Assembly: GCA_964392085.1 (NCBI GenBank)
Contig: CAYMOV010000173.1
Coordinates: 1-5,165, forward strand
Origin: CAYMOV01 sp964392085
GTDB taxonomy: Bacteria; Oederibacteriota; Muellerivitia; Muellerivitales; Muellerivitaceae
Length of the DNA stretch: 5,165 bases
Direction: 5' to 3'
The notes under the pieces were generated by a model. The model made no database searches. It worked only from the letters and a program-made list of their open reading frames with translations, and was not told where the DNA came from. Position 1 is the first letter of the stretch. Each line of letters begins with the position of its first letter. The translations under genes were made by a program, and so were the position numbers. This document shows, piece by piece, positions 1 through 3,862 of this stretch.

Positions 1-665
1 GAAGGCCGACCACCGAGAAGATCCGGATCATCGCCCATACGCAGCAGGTGGTCCGTGTGGACCGGGAATTCAAGTCGCCCCTCCCACCCGCCTCTCAGCG
101 CCTGGTTTTGCGGCATGCCCAACGGGCCCTGGCCCAAAGCGGGGCGGTCCTTTTCGAGGACTACAACAAGGGCGTCCTTACCCCCGACATCATCCGGGGC
201 GCCCTGCGGTTGGCCCGCCGCCGGAAGATCCTCTCGACGGTGGACCCTAAATTCCATAATTTCTTCGAATATCGGGGCGCCACGGTGGTGAAGCCCAATT
301 GGAAGGAAGCCATCGAGGCCCTGGGGGTGGAGGCCGCCGGCCGTTCCGACGTCGAGTTCATCGGGCCCCGGTTGGTGGAGCGGTTGAACTGCAAGGCCGT
401 CATGGTGACCCGTGGGGAAAAGGGGATCGCCCTGTTCGAGAAAGGGAAGGCCATCCGGACCATCCCAACCATGGCCCGGGAGGTTTTCGATGTTTCCGGG
501 GCCGGGGACACGGTGATCGCCACCCTGACATTGGCGCTGGCGGCGGGCGCGGGGCTTTTGGAGTCCACGGCCCTGGCGAACTACGCGGCGGGGATCGAAG
601 TCGCGAAGTTGGGGGTGGCCACGGTCTCAAGCCAAGAACTCATGGACAGGCTTTCGGAAGATTGA
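1..665 (+). CDS. rfaE1: D-glycero-beta-D-manno-heptose-7-phosphate kinase (HldE/RfaE domain I), 5'-truncated
   Basis: PfkB/ribokinase-family sugar kinase that phosphorylates D-glycero-D-manno-heptose 7-phosphate at C1 in the cytoplasm, a step toward ADP-heptose for lipopolysaccharide core or related glycans. The frame is open from base 3, so the gene begins upstream; 220 residues are visible. The visible N-terminal stretch PTTEKIRI..QQVVRVDRE matches the substrate-side segment of HldE kinases. Next come FEDYNKGVL, VDPK (bases 241-252) and ATVVKPN, a VMVTRGEKG strand, and the nucleotide/anion-hole motif DVSGAGDT at 489-512, whose GAGD Asp (507-509) is the family's catalytic base. The end, KLGVATVS..ELMDRLSED, matches the end of the kinase domain. 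Translation stops there, so the cytidylyltransferase half of bifunctional HldE is absent and must be encoded elsewhere, as in organisms with separate kinase and transferase. The stop overlaps the next gene's probable start. The function call is by sequence resemblance to E. coli HldE recalled from memory; other PfkB sugar kinases are much less likely. Confidence 0.93.
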   Translation, partial: RPTTEKIRIIAHTQQVVRVDREFKSPLPPASQRLVLRHAQRALAQSGAVLFEDYNKGVLTPDIIRGALRLARRRKILSTVDPKFHNFFEYRGATVVKPNWKEAIEALGVEAAGRSDVEFIGPRLVERLNCKAVMVTRGEKGIALFEKGKAIRTIPTMAREVFDVSGAGDTVIATLTLALAAGAGLLESTALANYAAGIEVAKLGVATVSSQELMDRLSED

Positions 666-1813
666 GCTGGCCGGCCTGGGTCCTTGAGCGCGGTGCCTCC
701 CCATGGTTTTGGATCGTGATCGCGGTCCAGGGCCACCTCTTCACCTTTTATTACAGTCGGATCATCCTCCACCAGACGAACCCAAGGTCGGAATTGCTGT
801 ATGGAGCGCCTTATGTCCTCCTCCAAGCGGCCGCCTTCGCGGTATTCCTCCACGGCTGGGATTTCTCGGGAGGGATTTTGGGATTGGGACCGACCTATAT
901 CGCCCTATGGGTTTTTCTCTGCCTAGGGGCTTCCGCGGGACTCCTGCTCCGGCATCTCGGTTGGATGGTTGGGGTCCGCCGAAAAGTCCGATTTCGTCCC
1001 CTCAGGACCCGGATCCTCTCCCAGGGTTATCAACCGCCCCTCCAGGCCCTCCAAAAACTCGGCCTTCGGAACCAATTGTACGACCTCCAAGTCCGTGAGC
1101 TGGAACTGGAACTTCCCAACTGGCCGAAGGAATGGTCCGGACTCACCGTGGTTCACTTGACGGATCTCCACCACGGTCGATACATCCACGACGGCTATTT
1201 AGCCGGGGTCCGCGCCGAAACGCTCCGGCTCAAGCCCGACTTGGTGGTCCTGACCGGGGATTTCGTCTCGACCCCGGGGGACTTTCCCAAGGCTTTCGAT
1301 TGGCTGAAAGGCCTAAGGGCCCGAATGGGCGTTTTCGCGGTCCTCGGGAATCATGAGGGCTGGATCGACGCGCCCCGGGCGGAGAAGTCGCTCCGCAAGG
1401 CCGGGATCCGGGTCCTGAAGAATGATGGGGTGCGTTTTCAACGGGGGCGCTCGAGCCTAGCGCTGATGGGGGCCGAGGATTTATGGACCGGTGAACGGGG
1501 ACTGGAACGACTCCGGAACCTCCGCGCGGATGCCAAAATCCTCCTCGCCCACCATCCGGACCATTTTTTCTTGGCCCGGCAATTGGGGGCCCAACTCCAA
1601 TTATCGGGCCATTGCCATGGGGGTCAGGTTTGCCTGCCGGGGGGAAGTGCGGTCGTGGCGCCTTCCCGATTCGGAACCCGCTATGCCTCGGGTTTTTTTC
1701 GGGAAGGGCCCTCCATTATGTTCGTGAACCGGGGCGTGGGGGCTTATCCACCGATCCGTCTTTTTTGCCCGCCTGAAATGGTCAAGCTTACCCTTCGGCC
1801 GGAAACGGCTTGA
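662..1813 (+). CDS. Membrane-anchored calcineurin-like metallophosphoesterase (YkuE/YaeI/LpxG-like)
   Basis: With the TTG start at 662 the product has 383 residues. The N-terminal third is hydrophobic, with three likely membrane segments (about 14-36, 46-65 and 73-97), then a basic stretch (RRKVRFRPLRTR, 106-117). The catalytic domain (about 158-383) has the full dinuclear-metal set: TDLHHG (167-172; D168, H170), LTGD (197-200), GNHE (229-232), LLAHHPDHF (294-302) and GHCHGG (316-321; H317, H319). No metal ligand is missing. Such enzymes hydrolyse phosphomonoesters, diesters or pyrophosphates. Membrane-bound members include Chlamydia LpxG, which cleaves UDP-2,3-diacylglucosamine in lipid A synthesis. 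The neighbouring heptose kinase makes an envelope substrate plausible, but that is inference. TTG 662-664 overlaps the kinase stop TGA 663-665, indicating coupling; an AGG lies 11 bases upstream (648-650). The alternative GTG at 716 would shorten the first membrane segment's leader. The frame stays open upstream to 299, but that part is a shadow of the kinase gene. Confidence 0.88.
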   Translation: MSWPAWVLERGASPWFWIVIAVQGHLFTFYYSRIILHQTNPRSELLYGAPYVLLQAAAFAVFLHGWDFSGGILGLGPTYIALWVFLCLGASAGLLLRHLGWMVGVRRKVRFRPLRTRILSQGYQPPLQALQKLGLRNQLYDLQVRELELELPNWPKEWSGLTVVHLTDLHHGRYIHDGYLAGVRAETLRLKPDLVVLTGDFVSTPGDFPKAFDWLKGLRARMGVFAVLGNHEGWIDAPRAEKSLRKAGIRVLKNDGVRFQRGRSSLALMGAEDLWTGERGLERLRNLRADAKILLAHHPDHFFLARQLGAQLQLSGHCHGGQVCLPGGSAVVAPSRFGTRYASGFFREGPSIMFVNRGVGAYPPIRLFCPPEMVKLTLRPETA

Positions 1814-1933
1814 TCAATGTTGTCTCAGCGGTTATGAAAAATATTTGTAATTGCGATGGCGGTCATAATTGCTTGAAACGCGTTCTAATAATATGTGCGA
1901 CGTCATATATTTATGACAGAAACGGAGTCGGCC
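1814..1933 (+). promoter_or_regulatory. AT-rich upstream region of the radical SAM gene with repeated GTCATA half-sites
   Basis: This gap is much more AT-rich than its GC-rich flanks (36 of 100 bases G or C in 1811-1910). It holds a hyphenated palindrome GTCATA-tatt-TATGAC at 1902-1917 and a further GTCATA at 1862-1867. An exact direct repeat TAATTGC occurs at 1848-1854 and 1866-1872. The AT-rich TAATAATAT (1886-1894) could contain a -10 element, but I find no -35 at a good distance, so no promoter is placed exactly. The palindrome could be an operator for a dimeric regulator; that is inference. No terminator is visible after the phosphoesterase gene. Confidence 0.4.
1924..1927 (+). promoter_or_regulatory. 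Ribosome binding site GGAG that decides the radical SAM start
   Basis: GGAG lies six bases before ATG 1934. The two earlier in-frame starts, GTG 1895 and ATG 1913, have only AT-rich sequence in front of them (ATG 1913 is inside the GTCATA/TATGAC palindrome), so ATG 1934 is preferred. Confidence 0.65.
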
Positions 1934-3034
1934 ATGTTCTCGATCCATGGTTGGGCTGAAAAAATCGCAAAAGGTTCCTTCCTCACGCCGGAAGAAGGGC
2001 TTCAAGTCATGGAGTCGACTCCCACCCAAGCGCTGGTGGAAGAGGCGGACCACCTGAAACGACTCCTCCATGGGAATCGGGTCTCGTTCGTGGACAACGT
2101 CAACCAAACCCTCAACAATATCTGTTTCCATGACTGCTGTTTTTGCCGTTATGCCACCCAAATCGGGAGCCGACGTGCCTATGTCGCGCTCGTCGGGGAC
2201 CTCCTGGATCATATCGCCCGTTTTCCGGATGCCACCGAAATCTGCATGCAGGGAGGGGTCTTCCCCAAGCTCCGCTTCTCTTATTACAAGGAACTGGTCC
2301 GGGAGGTGCGGCGGGCCTACCCCAACCTCCACATCCACGCCTTTTCCCCGACCGAGATCCAGTACATGGCTGAGGATAGCGACCAATCGACCGGGGAAGT
2401 GTTGGACCAGCTCAAGGCTTTGGGCCTCGATTCCATGCCGGGGACGGCCGCGGAGATCCTCGTCGATGAGGTCCGGGACAAGATTTGCTCCATGAAAATC
2501 AATACGGCGACCTGGGTGAGGATCATCCAGGAGTCCCACGAGCGGGGAATCCCGACCAACGCCACCATGCTTTTCGGGCATATTGAGACGCCCGCGCAGG
2601 TGGCCAAGCACCTCGAGGTGATCCGCCGGGTCCAGGAAACCACGAAGGGTTTCACTGAATTCATCCCATTCCTCTTCCTGCCCGGGGAAACCCCGATGGA
2701 AACCTCTGGGCGGAAAGGGGACCGGTTCGTCAACCAGGAATACATCAAGCGGGTCTACGCTTTTTCCAGGCTATATCTGGGGACGGCCCTTCCGCACCTC
2801 CAAACCTCCTGGTCCTCCCTGGGATTGGAGACGGCTTTGGAATCGATTGGGTGGGGTTGTGACGATTTTTCCGGGACCCTTTGGGAAGTCCCCATCGAGG
2901 AACCCGAAAATGGAAACCAGGGTCGGCCCATACCGGCCTCCGAGATGAGGGCCCTCCTGGCCCGGGCGGGGATGGAGCCCTGGCAAAGGGATACCCTTTA
3001 CCGGCCGGTTCTTTCAAAAATCGCCGTGGCTTGA
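1934..3034 (+). CDS. CofH-like radical SAM enzyme (CofH/MqnC/MqnE superfamily)
   Basis: The product has 366 residues. It carries a radical SAM cluster motif C64-x3-C68-x2-C71 (CFHDCCFC), a QGGVFP segment (106-111) in the position of the SAM-binding glycine motif, HIHAFSPTE (133-141), MPGTAAEIL (168-176), MLFGHIE (212-218) and QRDTLYR (351-357). The MPGTAAEIL and QRxTLYR signatures are those of CofH, which joins tyrosine-derived chemistry to 5-amino-6-ribitylaminouracil in deazaflavin (F420/Fo) synthesis. The futalosine-pathway relatives MqnC and MqnE usually read PGGGAEI there. Odd points: the cluster loop continues RYATQIGSR instead of the usual AF-x-R; there is an extra Cys at 69; VSFVDNVNQTLNNIC replaces the usual V.R.IN.TN.C; and FLFLPGETP (246-254) differs from the usual CofH segment. 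No cofG or other F420 gene is visible. Superfamily membership is firm; substrate and pathway are open, and it may be a distinct subfamily acting on a related substrate. It is bracketed by an AT-rich upstream region and a terminator, so it is probably monocistronic. Confidence 0.85.
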   Translation: MFSIHGWAEKIAKGSFLTPEEGLQVMESTPTQALVEEADHLKRLLHGNRVSFVDNVNQTLNNICFHDCCFCRYATQIGSRRAYVALVGDLLDHIARFPDATEICMQGGVFPKLRFSYYKELVREVRRAYPNLHIHAFSPTEIQYMAEDSDQSTGEVLDQLKALGLDSMPGTAAEILVDEVRDKICSMKINTATWVRIIQESHERGIPTNATMLFGHIETPAQVAKHLEVIRRVQETTKGFTEFIPFLFLPGETPMETSGRKGDRFVNQEYIKRVYAFSRLYLGTALPHLQTSWSSLGLETALESIGWGCDDFSGTLWEVPIEEPENGNQGRPIPASEMRALLARAGMEPWQRDTLYRPVLSKIAVA

Positions 3035-3044
3035 GCCTTTCCGG

Positions 3045-3071
3045 GGTTGGGTCCCACGGGCCCAACCTTTT
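3045..3071 (+). terminator. Rho-independent-type terminator after the radical SAM gene
   Basis: A perfect 7-bp GC-rich stem, GGTTGGG (3045-3051) with CCCAACC (3061-3067) and a 9-base loop, is followed directly by TTTT (3068-3071). It starts 11 bases after the stop codon. The T run is short and followed by GGGGG, so efficiency may be moderate. Confidence 0.62.
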
Positions 3072-3092
3072 GGGGGAAGTCCCCTGGCGGCA

Positions 3093-3101
3093 TGGGATAA
3101 T
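3093..3101 (+). promoter_or_regulatory. Possible extended -10 promoter for the 59-residue protein
   Basis: TGG followed by GATAAT (3096-3101; five of six matches to TATAAT, with the extended TGn). No recognisable -35 lies 17 bases upstream, which extended -10 promoters tolerate. Transcription would start near 3108, leaving a leader of only about 14 bases before ATG 3122. Inference from motif only. Confidence 0.3.
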
Positions 3102-3109
3102 CGGTCCCC

Positions 3110-3116
3110 GGAGGGG
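3110..3116 (+). promoter_or_regulatory. Strong Shine-Dalgarno GGAGGGG of the 59-residue protein, inside a small inverted repeat
   Basis: GGAGGGG ends five bases before ATG 3122, an ideal spacing. CCCC (3106-3109) can pair with GGGG (3113-3116), and GGT (3103-3105) with ACC (3119-3121), so the site could be partly hidden in a hairpin. Confidence 0.6.
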
Positions 3117-3121
3117 CGACC

Positions 3122-3301
3122 ATGTCCAAACCCAAAAAGAAAAAAGCCGTCTTGACGATCAAGCCGACCACCCAAAAAATCAGGAAGGTTTGGGGGATCA
3201 AACCGATCAGCCGGGTCCAAGGGGATTCTCGGCGTGTCCGGTTGGAGAATCTTCGAAGGCAGGACCCCCAAGATGAGCGGGATGATGATAAGTCGAACTG
3301 A
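3122..3301 (+). CDS. Short, highly basic conserved-type protein (59 residues), function unknown
   Basis: The open frame begins with ATG behind GGAGGGG at five bases and ends at TGA 3299-3301. The product starts MSKPKKKK and has 18 Lys/Arg against 8 Asp/Glu. It divides into a lysine-rich head (1-8), a central segment (19-46) with the phrase VWGIKPISRV (23-32), an arginine-rich stretch (37-46) and an acidic tail DERDDDK (51-57). From memory, WxIxPxTRV-type segments occur in very small basic proteins of unknown function in many bacteria; I cannot verify membership here. The charge suggests nucleic acid or ribosome association, but this is inference. There is no signal peptide, membrane segment or cysteine. 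A terminator separates it from the radical SAM gene, so it is probably its own unit. The strong ribosome binding site and biased composition argue that it is real despite its size. Confidence 0.68.
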   Translation: MSKPKKKKAVLTIKPTTQKIRKVWGIKPISRVQGDSRRVRLENLRRQDPQDERDDDKSN

Positions 3302-3339
3302 ATGGACCTTTCCCCCAGTCAAAATCGGTAGGGCGATGT

Positions 3340-3376
3340 CCCACTTTCCATGTCGTTCTGGACAATGAAAAGTGGG
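3340..3376. repeat. Long imperfect hairpin
   Basis: CCCACTTT (3340-3347) pairs with AAAGTGGG (3369-3376). After one C/A mismatch, CATGTC (3349-3354) pairs with GACAATG (3361-3367) with one bulged A. The terminal loop is GTTCTG (3355-3360). This gives 14 base pairs in all. It begins 38 bases after the stop of the 59-residue protein and could protect its mRNA 3' end or terminate in a factor-dependent way, but there is no T run. Confidence 0.6.
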
Positions 3377-3463
3377 GTCGTGTCTTGCTCCCGAAGCCTC
3401 CCCCCCAAAAAACCAGGGAATACATGGCAATCCGCTCGAACCACATGGCTGACGGCTCGTCTT

Positions 3464-3481
3464 GCGAAAACTCGGTTTCGC
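3464..3481. repeat. Short hairpin GCGAAA/TTTCGC
   Basis: GCGAAA (3464-3469) and TTTCGC (3476-3481) form a 6-bp perfect stem with a 6-base loop, six bases before the larger palindrome. Six-base-pair arms alone are common by chance; its position beside the 3488 palindrome is what makes it notable. Confidence 0.4.
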
Positions 3482-3487
3482 TGGGGT

Positions 3488-3512
3488 CGTCAGGCGGCTA
3501 TGCCGCCTGACG
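3488..3512. repeat. Perfect 11-bp palindrome with 3-base loop (REP-like)
   Basis: CGTCAGGCGGC (3488-3498) and GCCGCCTGACG (3502-3512) are perfect inverted copies around TAT. The stem is very stable, and because it is symmetrical it gives nearly the same structure from either strand. No T run follows, so it is not a classical intrinsic terminator. The pattern resembles dispersed REP-type palindromes found between genes in many bacteria. Only one copy is in this window, so repeat status is inference. Confidence 0.7.
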
Positions 3513-3513
3513 G

Positions 3514-3579
3514 CAGGGTACCAAAACACATGATCCGCACCCTGTTAAGACCTTTTGGGCAAAAGATCCCGATAGGGAT
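3514..3579. repeat. Run of three further stem-loops
   Basis: CAGGGT (3514-3519) pairs with ACCCTG (3539-3544) over a 19-base loop. Next, CTTTT (3552-3556) pairs with AAAAG (3561-3565) around the tetraloop GGGC. Directly abutting it, ATCCC (3566-3570) pairs with GGGAT (3575-3579) around the tetraloop GATA. Each stem is short and could arise by chance, but three in 66 bases directly after the 11-bp palindrome suggests a structured segment. Confidence 0.4.
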
Positions 3580-3720
3580 TATTCAGACTGATCCCCACAA
3601 GGGCCCCCTCCCCAAAGCTTCCAGCCTCATTGGGTTAAATTTTGCTCAACCTGTTTCAATTAAATGCTGACGGGTATAACGTTAAACTTGATGCTTGTTA
3701 CTAGGCTAATTTGGAAGAGA

Positions 3721-3726
3721 TATAAT
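3721..3726 (+). promoter_or_regulatory. Consensus -10 element TATAAT
   Basis: An exact TATAAT in AT-rich sequence. The best -35 candidates are weak: TTACTA (3698-3703) at 17 bases matches three of six positions, and TTGTTA (3695-3700) matches four but at 20 bases. Transcription would start near 3733, giving a 5' UTR of about 130 bases that includes the 3751-3798 hairpin. Confidence 0.5.
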
Positions 3727-3750
3727 AGAATTTAGTCGGTAATAAAGCGG

Positions 3751-3798
3751 TTTCAGAGGCGTCTAGAAGGCGAGAGAAATCGCTTTTAGAAGCTGAAA
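3751..3798 (+). promoter_or_regulatory. Long two-part hairpin in the 5' UTR of the secreted-protein gene
   Basis: The outer stem is TTTCAG (3751-3756) with CTGAAA (3793-3798). An asymmetric internal loop follows (AGGCG 3757-3761 against AG 3791-3792). The inner stem is TCTAGAAGGCGA (3762-3773) with TCGCTTTTAGA (3780-3790): 11 pairs including one G-U, with one bulged G. The loop is GAGAAA (3774-3779). The outer 3' arm overlaps an AAAAGG (3796-3801) that could be the ribosome binding site for the alternative GTG 3809 start. It could be a cis-regulatory RNA or an mRNA-stabilising element; it matches no class I recognise. Confidence 0.55.
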
Positions 3799-3862
3799 AG
3801 GTTTTAACGTGAACCGTATTCAAACCCAAGCGACAACTCATAACGTTTCAGGTCGGGTGACC

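Larger units (their letters stand above)
3302..3529. other. Gene-free stretch with strong inverted repeats
   Basis: No frame here has both a plausible start with a ribosome binding site and protein-like composition. A frame from ATG 3350 is open to 3670 but has no Shine-Dalgarno and reads through the palindromes. The stretch instead contains the hairpins listed separately at 3340-3376, 3464-3481 and 3488-3512. None is followed by a T run, so they do not look like intrinsic terminators. It could be a dispersed repeat, a structured RNA or the decayed end of an element; the sequence does not decide. Confidence 0.45.
3580..3862 (+). promoter_or_regulatory. AT-rich promoter and leader region of the secreted-protein gene
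   Basis: Base composition drops sharply (45 of 120 bases G or C in 3661-3780, against 40 of 60 in 3901-3960). A consensus TATAAT and a long hairpin lie here (listed separately). TAACGT occurs three times (3677-3682, 3805-3810, 3841-3846); the second copy sits in the loop of a small hairpin, GGTTT (3800-3804) with GAACC (3811-3815). GGTC (3851-3854) and GACC (3859-3862) form a 4-bp stem immediately before ATG 3863, with GGGT in its loop. I do not recognise a known riboswitch class. Confidence 0.5.

Noticed and set aside
299..661. Upstream in-frame extension of the phosphoesterase to ATG 299 (504 residues)
   Set aside because: The added 121 residues lie in another frame over the heptose kinase and are Gly/Arg/His-rich without domain character.
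1..665. Bifunctional HldE with a cytidylyltransferase domain
   Set aside because: Translation ends at the close of the kinase domain and the next gene is unrelated, so only the kinase activity is encoded here.
1857..1872. Sigma-54-like TGGC-N8-TTGC upstream of the radical SAM gene
   Set aside because: The spacing between the GG and GC pairs is 11 bases, one more than sigma-54 promoters allow (10), so it is probably a chance match.
1832..2611. Long minus-strand open frame (259 codons) opposite the radical SAM gene
   Set aside because: It is antisense to conserved radical SAM motifs, has low-complexity Gly/Arg/His-rich composition and no ribosome binding site. GC-rich codon usage on the + strand explains it.
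3488..3512. Palindrome as an intrinsic terminator
   Set aside because: The stem is followed by GCAGGGTACC with no T run on the + strand, and by CCCCAGCGAAACC on the other strand, so the essential U tract is missing.
3014..3529. Minus-strand open frame of 171 codons over the 59-residue gene and the hairpin region
   Set aside because: It runs through the terminator and palindromes and is antisense to a better-supported short gene. It has no family resemblance.
3350..3670. Plus-strand open frame of 106 codons in the hairpin region
   Set aside because: The start lies inside the 3340-3376 hairpin without a Shine-Dalgarno, and the translation of the palindromes gives a typical spurious GRQAAMPPDG phrase.
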